In this document: positions 45,739-54,340 of the stretch, piece after piece | Layout: the number at the start of each line of letters is the position of its first letter | How positions within the stretch are numbered: position 1 is the first letter of the stretch | Source of the DNA: an uncultured Clostridium sp. | GTDB lineage: Bacteria; Bacillota; Clostridia; TANB77; CAG-508 | Reading direction: 5' to 3' | NCBI GenBank assembly: GCA_947365805.1 | Contig: CANAZY010000006.1 | Span: forward strand, 1-59,390 | DNA length: 59,390 bases | Translations under genes and position numbers: made by a program | The notes under the pieces: model-generated | What the model was told of the DNA's origin: nothing | The model's database searches: none | What the model saw: the letters and a program-made list of their open reading frames with translations, nothing else

Positions 45739-46365
45739 ATGCTAGAAAATAAATTAGGAATTGATAATGAAATTGAACTTGCAAAAGAAGAAGAGAGAAT
45801 TACAAAAATAAAGGCATTACAATTGTTTGAAACAAAACAATTGGAGTCTTTTGAAATAGGAACGTTTAAGGCTTTAGCACAAATTCATGAATTTCTTTTT
45901 GAAGATGTATATGAATTTGCAGGAAAGATTCGAAAAGAAAATATTGCAAAAGGCAATTTTCGATTTGCGTCTTCGATGTATTTAAAGGAAGCTTTAAATC
46001 AAATTAACAAAATGCCACAATCAAATTTTGATGAAATAATAGAAAAATATATTGAAATGAATGTAGCACATCCTTTTCGTGAGGGAAATGGTAGAAGTAC
46101 AAGAATTTGGTTAGATGCTATTTTGAAAAAAGAAATTAATAAGGTAATTGATTGGAGCAAAATTAATAAAGAAGATTATTTACTAGCAATGGAAAGAAGC
46201 CCAATAAAAGATGTAGAAATTAAGCTTTTGTTAAAACAAGCGTTAACAGATAAAATAAATGATAGAGAAGTCTATATGAAAGGTATTGATGCAAGCTATC
46301 ATTATGAGGGGTATAGCATATATAGTATAGATGATTTAAAAAATGATTCAAAACCAGTGGAATAA
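45739..46365 (+). CDS. Fic-family AMP transferase, class III (autoinhibited)
   Basis: Fic enzymes attach AMP (or another nucleotide part) to Ser, Thr or Tyr of target proteins. The 208-residue protein has a perfect catalytic motif HPFREGNGR at 111-119, with Arg at 122. Near the C-terminus, SYHYEG (186-191) matches the inhibitory [S/T]xxxE[G/N] motif. A C-terminal placement defines class III, whose best-known member (Neisseria meningitidis Fic) is regulated by oligomerisation and autoAMPylation. No separate antitoxin gene is needed. GGAGG precedes the ATG. The target is unknown. Confidence 0.9.
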   Translation: MLENKLGIDNEIELAKEEERITKIKALQLFETKQLESFEIGTFKALAQIHEFLFEDVYEFAGKIRKENIAKGNFRFASSMYLKEALNQINKMPQSNFDEIIEKYIEMNVAHPFREGNGRSTRIWLDAILKKEINKVIDWSKINKEDYLLAMERSPIKDVEIKLLLKQALTDKINDREVYMKGIDASYHYEGYSIYSIDDLKNDSKPVE

Positions 46366-46457
46366 AACCTAATTAAAAATGTGAAAAGATATAGATTTCT
46401 AGTTGGATGAAGAACCGATTAGGAGACAGTTTAAATTTGATAAATGTGAGGAAAAAT

Positions 46458-47885
46458 ATGGAAAGAATAAGGAATAAAGTGAATTTGAAAGTTATATTTG
46501 TTTTGCTATGCATATGTATGGCAATTCCTTCTGGAATGTATGTGTTAAAAGGAAATACCATAATAGATTTAACTTCTAACTTTTCTTTTTTTATGAACCC
46601 ATCTAATCAAATTCTTACCTCCCAAAAAATAATAGAAACAACTTTGTTTATGGGGGTATGGCTTGGAATTACTATTATTTACTTTTATTTTATAAAACGT
46701 TGCGATACCATCTTTCCAAATTGGAAAAGTCTTATTCGATGTATTCTAATTGTTGCTATTATATTTCTAATTATTTTGCCGATGACTAGTACCGATATTT
46801 TCTATTATATAGGAACTGGTTGGAGTGAAGCACATTATGGGGTAAATCCATATTATACATCTGTTAATGAATTAATGGCGAATAACGAACAAGCAAGACA
46901 AGATACAATGCTTTTAAAAATGCAAGGAATTTGGAGCGGACAAACTGTTGTATACGGGCCGATTTGGCCACTTGTTTGTAAGGTGTTAAGCTATTTATCT
47001 TTTGGAAACTTAAGTTTAGCATTATTTGTTTATAAAATGTTTAATTTGTTTTTACATCTTGCAAATACTTATTTTGTGTATAAAATAACCAATCAAAGTA
47101 AAAAATATAGTATCTTATATGCATTAAATCCACTGATTTTGTTTGAAGGGTTATCCAATGTACATAATGAAATGTTAGTTGTTTTCTTTGTACTACTGGC
47201 AATTTACTTTTTGATTACCAAAAAGAAGATATTACCAGCAATTATCATGCTTGCTTGTGCAACAGCAATAAAATACTTTGCGATTTTACTTGCTCCATTT
47301 TTTGTGTTATATTATTATCGAAAAGAAAATATGTTACGAAAAATCGTATATGGTTTTTTATGGGCTTTGGTATTTGTAGCAGTATTAGCAATGTGTTATA
47401 GCATGTATATGCAAGATTTTTATGTATTAAGAGGGATTTTAACGCAACAAGAAAAATTTGCAAATTCATTTTTTGCAAGTATTGCTGTACAAAAATTTGA
47501 TTTTGCAATAACATTTTCAAAAGGCTGTATGCTAGGATATATGTTAATTTATATCTTAGAAATTTTAAAATTGGTTATTGGCAAAAAAGAATATACATGG
47601 GAAGAAATGATGCAAACATATAATGGATTATTGCTATTATTTATTTTTATGACAATTACCAATTTACAATCATGGTATTTTATATGGATATTACCAACGA
47701 TTTTTTGGCAACGAGATAGCATGCAAAAACTATTGCAAGCAATGACAGCTATAGCAATAGTATCGACAATTGTTTATTTTTTATTTAATGAGTCTTATAT
47801 TTTTGGACAGTATTATAGTTATGTGTTTGCTTTTTTAATACTACTTTTCATGTTAATACAAAAGAAAAAAGCATTAAAAGAATAG
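46458..47885 (+). CDS. GT-C type membrane glycosyltransferase (mannosyltransferase-like)
   Basis: A 475-residue polytopic protein with about twelve helices. The first external loop contains an acidic pair context, TSTDIFYYIGTGWSEAHYGVNPYYT, followed by VYGPIWPLV. These are typical of polyprenyl-phosphate-dependent mannosyltransferases of the GT87/MptA kind. I chose the ATG at 46458, with GTGAGG upstream, over 46407, which lacks a good ribosome site. It probably extends the glycan made by the preceding genes, using a sugar supplied on lipid by the DPM-like enzyme at 39 kb. Confidence 0.7.
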   Translation: MERIRNKVNLKVIFVLLCICMAIPSGMYVLKGNTIIDLTSNFSFFMNPSNQILTSQKIIETTLFMGVWLGITIIYFYFIKRCDTIFPNWKSLIRCILIVAIIFLIILPMTSTDIFYYIGTGWSEAHYGVNPYYTSVNELMANNEQARQDTMLLKMQGIWSGQTVVYGPIWPLVCKVLSYLSFGNLSLALFVYKMFNLFLHLANTYFVYKITNQSKKYSILYALNPLILFEGLSNVHNEMLVVFFVLLAIYFLITKKKILPAIIMLACATAIKYFAILLAPFFVLYYYRKENMLRKIVYGFLWALVFVAVLAMCYSMYMQDFYVLRGILTQQEKFANSFFASIAVQKFDFAITFSKGCMLGYMLIYILEILKLVIGKKEYTWEEMMQTYNGLLLLFIFMTITNLQSWYFIWILPTIFWQRDSMQKLLQAMTAIAIVSTIVYFLFNESYIFGQYYSYVFAFLILLFMLIQKKKALKE

Positions 47886-47897
47886 GAGGAAAGTATT

Positions 47898-50615
47898 TTG
47901 GCTAGAATTTTATTAATTGATGGAAATAGTATATTAAATCGTGCTTTTTATGGAATTATGGGTAGCAAAATGTTAATGACAGAAGATGGAACATACACCA
48001 ATGCAGTATATGGCTTTTTAAGTATTTTATTTAAAGTACAAGAAGAACTTTCTCCAGAATATTTGGTAGTTGCTTTTGATAAAAAGGGAAAGACCAAACG
48101 TCATGAACTTTATAGTGAGTATAAGGCAAATCGAAAAGGAATGCCAGAAGAGCTAGCAACGCAAATGCCGATGATAAAAGAAGTATTGCAGGCGATGAAC
48201 ATTAAAATAATTGAAAAAGAGGGATACGAAGGCGACGATATAATTGGAACCTTATCTCGTTTTGGAGAAAGAAATGGCTTAGATGTTACGATTCTTTCTG
48301 GTGATAGAGATAATTTTCAACTTGCAACCGACAAAGTTACCATTGAAATTCCAAGAACCAAAGCAGGAAAAACAGAAACCGATTATTACGATAGAAATAA
48401 AGTAATAGAAGAATATGGAGTAGAGCCATATCAACTAATCCAAGTAAAAGGACTAATGGGAGATACTTCAGATAATATTCCTGGAGTCCCAGGTGTTGGT
48501 GAAAAAACAGCATTAGGTCTTATTAAAGAATATATAGATATTGATAAATTATATGAGGCTTTAGAGCAAGGAACCGATCATATTAAAGGGAAATTAAGAG
48601 AAAAATTAGTAGAACATAAAGAACTAGCGCTTCTTTCTAGAGAACTAGGAAGAATTAATATTGATTCTCCGATTGAAGAAAACTTAGAAGAGATGAAGGT
48701 AGAAGAGTGGAATAAAGAAAAAGTACTAGAATTATTTAAAAAATATCGTTTTAATCGTTATATTGAACGCTTTTCGTTAAGAGGAGAAGAACAGACGAAA
48801 GAAGAACAAGGCACCCAATTCGAAACAAAAGAAATTACAACAAAAGAAGAATTAGAAGAGTTAATAAAACTTTTAAATAAAGAAGAAAACATGATTTACT
48901 ATTTTGGAATAAAGGATAAAAATGGTGATGAGGGGTATATTATTCCAAAAGAAATAATAAGTATAAGTGTGTATTGTAATAGTACGGTATATTATTATCA
49001 ATTTGAAAACAAACAAGAAGAATTTATAAATGCGTTTACTAGTATTTTTGAAGAAAAAAAATTAATAGGCTATGAATTAGCAAGAGACTATATTTTATTA
49101 AAACAAATAGGAATAATACCAAAGCACTTTGCTTTTGATATAAAAATTGCAGCCTATTTATTAAATCCAGTAGCTTCTAAATACCCATTAGATGGGCTAA
49201 GTATGAGCTATGCTGAAATTGATGTAGTGGAATACTTAAATAAAAAGGGAGTAAAAGAGCAAAGACAGCAATTAAATTTATTTGAGACAAATGAAGATGA
49301 TGGAGATTCCAAGCAAAAACAAGAAACAATCATATATGTGTATGTAATATCGAAATTAGAAGAAATCTTAAAAGAAAAGTTAAAACAAGAGGAAGCTTTT
49401 GAATTATTTACCAATATCGAAATGCCACTGGTAAAGGTGCTTGCGGATATGCAATATGCTGGCATGAAAGTGGATAAAGATGAGTTAATTGCTTATGGAA
49501 ATATCTTAAAGAGTCAACTAGAAGAATTGACTAAAGAAATTCATCATCTGGTGGGAGAAGAATTTAATATTAATTCACCAAAACAATTAGGAGAAATCTT
49601 ATTTGAAAAATTAAAATTGCCATTTGCAAAAAAGACGAAAAGTGGTTATTCAACGGATGTTGATGTATTAGAAAAAATAAGAGAGGAACATCCAGTAGTA
49701 GAAAAAATACTAGACTATCGTGCAATGGCAAAACTAAATTCTACTTATGTAGAAGGATTATTACCATATATTAATACTTGTGACCAAAAAATTCATTCTT
49801 ATTTTCATCAAACGGTAACAGCTACTGGTAGAATTAGCTCTACAGAACCAAATTTACAAAACATTCCTACAAGAAATGATGCTGGAAAGAAAATAAGAAA
49901 AGCCTTTAAACCAAGTGAAGGTTGTATCTTTTTAGATGCGGATTATTCACAAATAGAGTTAAGAGTTCTTGCTCATATTTCGGAAGATGAGCATATGATA
50001 GATGCATTTATAAACGATGAAGATATTCACAAACAAGCAGCTTCTAAAGTGTTAAACATACCAATTAAAGAAGTGACACATGAACAAAGGTCAAGTGCAA
50101 AGGCAGTTAATTTTGGGATTGTTTATGGCATTAGTGACTTTGGACTTGCAGGACAACTAGGAGTATCTAGAAAGCAAGCAAAAGAGTATATTGACCAATA
50201 TTTAGAAAAATATTGTGGTATTAAGAAGTTTATGGATGATATTGTAGAAGAGGCAAAAGAAAAAGGATATGTGGAAACATTATTCCATAGAAGAAGACAA
50301 ATCCCAGAATTAAAATCATCTAACTATATGGTAAGACAATTTGGTGCAAGAGCTGCCATGAATACACCAATTCAAGGAACAGCAGCAGATATTATGAAAA
50401 TAGCCATGGTTGACGTATTTAATAGGCTAAATGAAGCAGGACTAAAGTCAAAACTTGTTCTACAAGTTCACGATGAATTAATGATTGATACGTTATTAGA
50501 AGAAAAAGAACAAGTAAAAGAGATTTTAAAAACATCAATGGAAAATGCAATTAAATTACGTGTTCCATTAAAAGTAGAGTTATCAGAAGCAAACGACTGG
50601 TATGACGCAAAATAA
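47898..50615 (+). CDS. polA: DNA polymerase I
   Basis: A 905-residue polymerase for repair and Okazaki fragment processing. The 5' nuclease domain (1 to about 300) has LLIDGNSILNRAFYG, VAFDKKGKTKRHELY, YEGDDIIGTL and GDTSDNIPGVPGVGEKTA. The polymerase domain has ATGRISSTEPNLQNIPTR, LDADYSQIELRVLAH (motif A), RSSAKAVNFGIVYG (motif B) and LQVHDELMI (motif C). The middle exonuclease-like domain lacks the expected D-x-E (YYFGIKDKNGDEG instead), so proofreading is probably lost, as in Bacillus Pol I. The start is TTG at 47898, with AGGAGG upstream. Confidence 0.97.
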   Translation: MARILLIDGNSILNRAFYGIMGSKMLMTEDGTYTNAVYGFLSILFKVQEELSPEYLVVAFDKKGKTKRHELYSEYKANRKGMPEELATQMPMIKEVLQAMNIKIIEKEGYEGDDIIGTLSRFGERNGLDVTILSGDRDNFQLATDKVTIEIPRTKAGKTETDYYDRNKVIEEYGVEPYQLIQVKGLMGDTSDNIPGVPGVGEKTALGLIKEYIDIDKLYEALEQGTDHIKGKLREKLVEHKELALLSRELGRINIDSPIEENLEEMKVEEWNKEKVLELFKKYRFNRYIERFSLRGEEQTKEEQGTQFETKEITTKEELEELIKLLNKEENMIYYFGIKDKNGDEGYIIPKEIISISVYCNSTVYYYQFENKQEEFINAFTSIFEEKKLIGYELARDYILLKQIGIIPKHFAFDIKIAAYLLNPVASKYPLDGLSMSYAEIDVVEYLNKKGVKEQRQQLNLFETNEDDGDSKQKQETIIYVYVISKLEEILKEKLKQEEAFELFTNIEMPLVKVLADMQYAGMKVDKDELIAYGNILKSQLEELTKEIHHLVGEEFNINSPKQLGEILFEKLKLPFAKKTKSGYSTDVDVLEKIREEHPVVEKILDYRAMAKLNSTYVEGLLPYINTCDQKIHSYFHQTVTATGRISSTEPNLQNIPTRNDAGKKIRKAFKPSEGCIFLDADYSQIELRVLAHISEDEHMIDAFINDEDIHKQAASKVLNIPIKEVTHEQRSSAKAVNFGIVYGISDFGLAGQLGVSRKQAKEYIDQYLEKYCGIKKFMDDIVEEAKEKGYVETLFHRRRQIPELKSSNYMVRQFGARAAMNTPIQGTAADIMKIAMVDVFNRLNEAGLKSKLVLQVHDELMIDTLLEEKEQVKEILKTSMENAIKLRVPLKVELSEANDWYDAK

Positions 50616-50657
50616 AAGAATCATGTCAATTATTTTATGTAAAAAATTAGATATTTA

Positions 50658-50690
50658 AAAATGCGGGGGCGATTTTAATCGCCAGCATTT
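50658..50690 (+). terminator. Hairpin after polA
   Basis: AAATGC/GCATTT outer and GGCGAT/ATCGCC inner arms form an interrupted stem. No T run follows, so termination is uncertain. Confidence 0.4.
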
Positions 50691-50705
50691 GAAAAGAAAA
50701 GAGAT

Positions 50706-50732
50706 GTAGGGGTCGACGCCCTCGTCGACCCG
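50706..50732 (+). repeat. GTAGGGG palindromic repeat, copy 3
   Basis: GTAGGGGTCGACG-CCCT-CGTCGACCCGT: a near-perfect palindrome with arms GGTCGACG/CGTCGACC. The copy at 54286 is nearly identical. It lies between polA and the lytic transglycosylase. Confidence 0.75.
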
Positions 50733-50774
50733 TTTACTAAAAAATGTAAGACAAAAGAAAGGAAGAGGCAAATC

Positions 50775-51344
50775 GTGCAAAAGAGGACAAAAAAGATATT
50801 GTTTATCGCAATAATAATAGCAATTATATTGATTCTATTATTTGGTGTTTTCAAAGTACAAAACATCATATTAAAAAAGATATACCCAATTAAATATTCA
50901 GAATATGTCTATCAATATGCAGAAGAATATAACGTGGATCCATTACTTGTTTTTGCGATTATCAAAGCAGAAAGTAACTTTAATCCAAATGTTGTCTCTT
51001 CAAGTAATGCCATAGGGCTTATGCAACTAATGGATACAACAGCAGAGGAATTGGCAAGAAAACTAGATATCACATTTGTTACAAAATCTTCTTTATACAA
51101 CCCAGATTTAAACATCAGATTAGGAACAAAATACTTTTCAGATTTATTAAAAGAATATAACCAAAATACACTCTTAGCATTAACTGCTTACAATGCAGGA
51201 AAAGGCACCTTAAAAAGATGGATGGAACAAGGAACGATAAAAGAAGATGGAAGTAATATAGAAAACATACCATATAAAGAAACCAATAATTATGTAAGAA
51301 AAATTGTAAGAGATTATAAAATATATCAGGAACTATACAAATAG
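50775..51344 (+). CDS. Lytic transglycosylase (SLT family)
   Basis: Cleaves the glycan strands of peptidoglycan. The 189-residue protein has an N-terminal membrane anchor (about 8-25), then a Slt70/MltE-type domain with the catalytic Glu in FAIIKAESNFNPNV near residue 55, followed by SSSNAIGLMQLM, LNIRLGTKYF and TLLALTAYNAGKGTLKRW, all standard. The GTG start at 50775 has AAAGGAAG upstream. The gene stands alone after polA. Confidence 0.92.
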   Translation: MQKRTKKILFIAIIIAIILILLFGVFKVQNIILKKIYPIKYSEYVYQYAEEYNVDPLLVFAIIKAESNFNPNVVSSSNAIGLMQLMDTTAEELARKLDITFVTKSSLYNPDLNIRLGTKYFSDLLKEYNQNTLLALTAYNAGKGTLKRWMEQGTIKEDGSNIENIPYKETNNYVRKIVRDYKIYQELYK

Positions 51345-51379
51345 GGAACATAAATATATGAAAAGTGCATAAAATAGAA

Positions 51380-51408
51380 TTGACATATGAAAAAGCATAT
51401 GTTATCAT
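51380..51408 (+). promoter_or_regulatory. Promoter of the CptI-like antitoxin RNA
   Basis: TTGACA (51380-51385), 17 bases, then TATCAT (51403-51408), ending seven bases before the first repeat. Confidence 0.8.
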
Positions 51409-51414
51409 ACTATT

Positions 51415-51524
51415 AACAAATAGGTTTCGCAACCCTACTTGCGAAGAACAAATGCGTAGGTGAACAAATAGGTTTCGCAACCCTACTTGCGAAGGACAAA
51501 TGCGTAGGTGAACAAATTAAATAG
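51415..51524 (+). ncRNA. Type III antitoxin RNA with 48-base tandem repeats (CptI-like)
   Basis: Two nearly identical 48-base units (51415-51462 and 51463-51510; they differ by GAAGAACA versus GAAGGACA) and the first bases of a third. Each holds TTCGCAA..TTGCGAA arms that can form a hairpin and an A-rich AACAAATA boundary, where type III toxins cut. The RNA is followed by a terminator and then the toxin gene. This is the diagnostic order of a type III system, and it is not a CRISPR because the repeats are directly abutted with no spacers. Confidence 0.85.
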
Positions 51525-51566
51525 GGGGTTTACTAATTACAGTGGTAGACCCTCTATATTTTTATA
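51524..51566 (+). terminator. Leaky terminator between antitoxin RNA and toxin
   Basis: GGGGGTTTAC (51524-51533) pairs with GTAGACCCTC (51545-51554), with one or two G-T pairs, then ATATTTTT. Confidence 0.75.
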
Positions 51567-51586
51567 CGCAAGTAGGAGGGAAAATA

Positions 51587-52069
51587 ATGAAAATTGAAGA
51601 AGGAAAATTCTATTTTTTAAACGATTCATTTTTTGAAAAAATGAAGGATAATAATTTGGCTAACAATAAAGATAATGGCAATAAAAGACCATGCTATTAC
51701 TGTTTTAAGGACAAGAAGGAAGATGGATTAATTTGGTTTGTTCCAATTAGTTCTAAAGTTGATAAGTATAAGAAAATTTATGAAGATAAACAAAAGAAAT
51801 ATAAACGAGTTGATACATTGGTGTTTGGAAAAGTAAATGGTGAAGAAAGAATCTTTCTAATTCAAAATATGTTTCCAACAATACAAAAGTATATTGAGGA
51901 AGTGTATGTAAGAAAAAAGAGTGAGGTAAGAATTACATATTTATTAGAAAAAGAAATAAAAGAAAAGGCAAATATTATATTAGAAATAGCACAAAAGGGA
52001 AAGAAAGTAGTATTTCCTGATATTATAAAAATAAAAGAAATGCTATTGAAAGAATTAAGAGGAGAATAA
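51587..52069 (+). CDS. Type III toxin endoribonuclease (CptN/ToxN-like)
   Basis: A 160-residue toxin candidate. It begins KFYFLNDSFFEKMKDNNLANN, continues RPCYYCFKDKKEDGLIWFVPISSKVDKYKKIY and has VDTLVFGKVNGEERIFLIQNMFPT. The layout of an N-terminal beta-rich part with FVPISSK and a K-rich helical end is the ToxN/CptN fold. The Clostridia context favours CptN, but the family split is by memory. The frame is intact, unlike the ToxN locus at 17 kb. The ATG at 51587 has AGGAGGG upstream, and that ribosome-site region contains CGCAAGTAGG, complementary to the antitoxin repeats. Likely roles are phage defence by abortive infection and plasmid-like self-maintenance. Confidence 0.8.
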   Translation: MKIEEGKFYFLNDSFFEKMKDNNLANNKDNGNKRPCYYCFKDKKEDGLIWFVPISSKVDKYKKIYEDKQKKYKRVDTLVFGKVNGEERIFLIQNMFPTIQKYIEEVYVRKKSEVRITYLLEKEIKEKANIILEIAQKGKKVVFPDIIKIKEMLLKELRGE

Positions 52070-52203
52070 AAAGTAGAGTCAAATGATTTAATAAAGTTCC
52101 TGAATCTGTGAAATCCAATTATTGTAAATAAATTATAGCAAAAGTAGCTGTTTACAAATTTAAAGTTATGATATATAATGTGAAAAACAAAGGAGGGAAT
52201 TGA

Positions 52204-53205
52204 ATGGCAGTATTGGTTACAGGTGGTGCAGGTTTTATTGGAAGCCACACAGTAGTAGAATTATTAAATGAAGGAAAAGAAGTAGTTATTATCGATAACT
52301 TTTCAAATAGTAAACCAGAGGTTTTAGACGCCATTAAAAAAATTACAGGAAAAGATTTTAAATTTTATAAAATTGATTATTTAGATAGAGAAAAATTAGA
52401 AACAGTTTTTGAAGAAAATGAGATTGAATCAGTATTAAATTTTGCGGGATTTAAAGCAGTAGGAGAATCCGTTCAAAAACCAATTGAATATTATACGAAT
52501 AATATTTCAGGAGCATTAGTATTATTAGATACCATGAAAAAATATAACGTAAAAACATTTGTATTTAGTTCTTCTGCAACCGTATATGGTGATCCAGAAA
52601 CCATTCCAATTACAGAAGACTGTAAAACAGGAGGAACAACCAATCCATATGGAACTTCAAAATTATTTATTGAGCAAATTTTAAAAGATATTTATACATC
52701 AGACCCAACCTGGAATATATGTATCTTAAGATACTTTAACCCAGTAGGAGCACATGAAAGCGGACTAATTGGAGAAGAGCCACAAGGAATACCAAATAAT
52801 CTAATGCCATATGTAGCAAGAGTAGCAGCAGGAACATTAAAAGAATTGTCTGTTTTTGGAAATGACTATGATACACCAGATGGAACAGGAGTAAGGGATT
52901 ACATTCACGTAGTAGACCTAGCAAAAGGACATATTAAAGCATTACAAAAATTAGAAAAAGAACAAAAAGGCCTATATATTTATAACCTAGGTACAGGAAA
53001 TGGTTATAGTGTATTAGATATGGTAAAGGCATTTGAAAAAGCAACGGGAAAAGAAGTGAAATATAAAATAGTACCAAGAAGACCAGGAGATATAGCAACT
53101 TGCTATGCAGACCCTAAAAAAGCTAGTGAAGAATTAGGATGGAAAGCACAACTTGGAATTGATGAGATGTGTAAAGATAGTTGGAATTATATAAATCGTA
53201 AATAA
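52204..53205 (+). CDS. galE: UDP-glucose 4-epimerase GalE
   Basis: Interconverts UDP-glucose and UDP-galactose. The 333-residue short-chain dehydrogenase has the NAD loop [11 protein letters not shown] at the N-terminus, [12 protein letters not shown] with the catalytic Ser, NPYGTSK (Tyr-xxx-Lys) and the GalE-specific [16 protein letters not shown] and [21 protein letters not shown] precedes the ATG. It probably supplies sugars to the glycan block upstream. It is monocistronic, followed by hairpins. Confidence 0.96.
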   Translation: MAVLVTGGAGFIGSHTVVELLNEGKEVVIIDNFSNSKPEVLDAIKKITGKDFKFYKIDYLDREKLETVFEENEIESVLNFAGFKAVGESVQKPIEYYTNNISGALVLLDTMKKYNVKTFVFSSSATVYGDPETIPITEDCKTGGTTNPYGTSKLFIEQILKDIYTSDPTWNICILRYFNPVGAHESGLIGEEPQGIPNNLMPYVARVAAGTLKELSVFGNDYDTPDGTGVRDYIHVVDLAKGHIKALQKLEKEQKGLYIYNLGTGNGYSVLDMVKAFEKATGKEVKYKIVPRRPGDIATCYADPKKASEELGWKAQLGIDEMCKDSWNYINRK

Positions 53206-53211
53206 AGTGCA

Positions 53212-53288
53212 AAGTGTCAATGTTTGAACGAGAGCAAATATTGACACTTAACATTTTTAGCTGCCTCCATGGGGCTCTTTTTTATGGA
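53212..53288 (+). terminator. Tandem hairpins after galE
   Basis: AAGTGTCAAT (53212-53221) pairs perfectly with ATTGACACTT (53240-53249), followed by a short T run. A second, weaker stem AGCTGCC..GGGGCT with a six-T run lies at about 53262-53288. Confidence 0.7.
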
Positions 53289-53388
53289 AAAATTCACCAA
53301 AAATTTACAAAAATACCCATAGAATTGGTTTACATATTGTGCGAAAATTGGTATAATGGAAGATATGGAAAATATAAGGAGAAATTAA

Positions 53389-54276
53389 ATGGAGAAAACA
53401 TTAGAAAAAGAAGAAATAATAGAAAATACGGAAGAAAGGCATGAACAAAGGAAAAAAGTAAAGAAAGCTCAAAAGGCTAAAAAGAAATTTACAATTATGG
53501 GAATTAGCATTTGGAGATTGCTTGCTTATTTTATTATTTATAGTGTAGTAGGTTTTATAATTGAAACTGCCTTTGGGTTTGTTACCAAAGGAGTTATTGA
53601 AAGCAGACAAAGCTTTTTATATGGACCATTTTGTGCGATTTATGGTGTTGGTGCAGTTATTATGATTCCGTTATTACAGCGTTTTAAAAAGAATAATTAT
53701 ACCTTATTTTTTGGTGGATTTGTGATTGGTTCCATAGTGGAATATCTAATTAGCTTAGTTGGAGAAGTGATTTTTCACATTAAATGGTGGGATTATTCGG
53801 ATATGGCATTTAATATTGGAGGAAGAATTTGTATTGCGTTTTCTTTCTTTTGGGGAATATTAGCAATTTACCTAATGAGTCATTTTAATCCTATTATTGA
53901 TAAATTAATTGATAAGATAAAAGAAAAAGTATCCATAAAAGCACTAAAAACGGCATGTATTTGCATGATTTTGTTTTTGTTTATTGATTTTCTAATTAGC
54001 AGTTTTGCATTAAAAATGTTTTTTACAAGAATCGTAGCAAAGCATAATATTGAACTTGCATCATATGATGAATATATCTTTGAATGTGCTGAACTTTATA
54101 AAAATGAGGATATTAAAAATTTTACTTTGAAATATTTTTCGGATGAGAAAATGTTAAAGACATTTCCGAATATTAAACTAACAGGAAAAGATGGAAATGT
54201 GATTTGGGTGTGTGATATTTTAAAAGATATTCAGCCTTATTATATAAGAGTATTTACACCAATTCATTCAAAATAA
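53389..54276 (+). CDS. CmpB-like (putative ABC transporter type IV) membrane protein
   Basis: A 295-residue protein. A charged cytoplasmic N-terminus (about 35 residues) is followed by five or six helices with YFIIYSVVGFIIETAFGFV, RQSFLYGPFCAIYGVGAV and WWDYSDMAFNIGGRICIAFSFFWG, the last being the signature of PF06541 (ABC_trans_CmpB). The family's transport role is only inferred from names and no ATPase gene is adjacent. The ribosome site AAGGAG precedes the ATG. Confidence 0.75.
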   Translation: MEKTLEKEEIIENTEERHEQRKKVKKAQKAKKKFTIMGISIWRLLAYFIIYSVVGFIIETAFGFVTKGVIESRQSFLYGPFCAIYGVGAVIMIPLLQRFKKNNYTLFFGGFVIGSIVEYLISLVGEVIFHIKWWDYSDMAFNIGGRICIAFSFFWGILAIYLMSHFNPIIDKLIDKIKEKVSIKALKTACICMILFLFIDFLISSFALKMFFTRIVAKHNIELASYDEYIFECAELYKNEDIKNFTLKYFSDEKMLKTFPNIKLTGKDGNVIWVCDILKDIQPYYIRVFTPIHSK

Positions 54277-54285
54277 TAAAAATAT

Positions 54286-54312
54286 GTAGGGGTCGATGCC
54301 TTCATCGACCCG
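54286..54312 (+). repeat. GTAGGGG palindromic repeat, copy 4
   Basis: GTAGGGGTCGATG-CCTT-CATCGACCCGT, the same frame as the copy at 50706 but with compensating changes in both arms (GACG/CGTC to GATG/CATC), so the stem is conserved. Confidence 0.75.
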
Positions 54313-54340
54313 TGATACAAGAAAGGACGTTGAATTTTAA

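Noticed and set aside
51415-51524. Small CRISPR array
   Set aside because: The repeats abut directly with no spacers, and a terminator plus toxin gene follow; this is a type III antitoxin layout.
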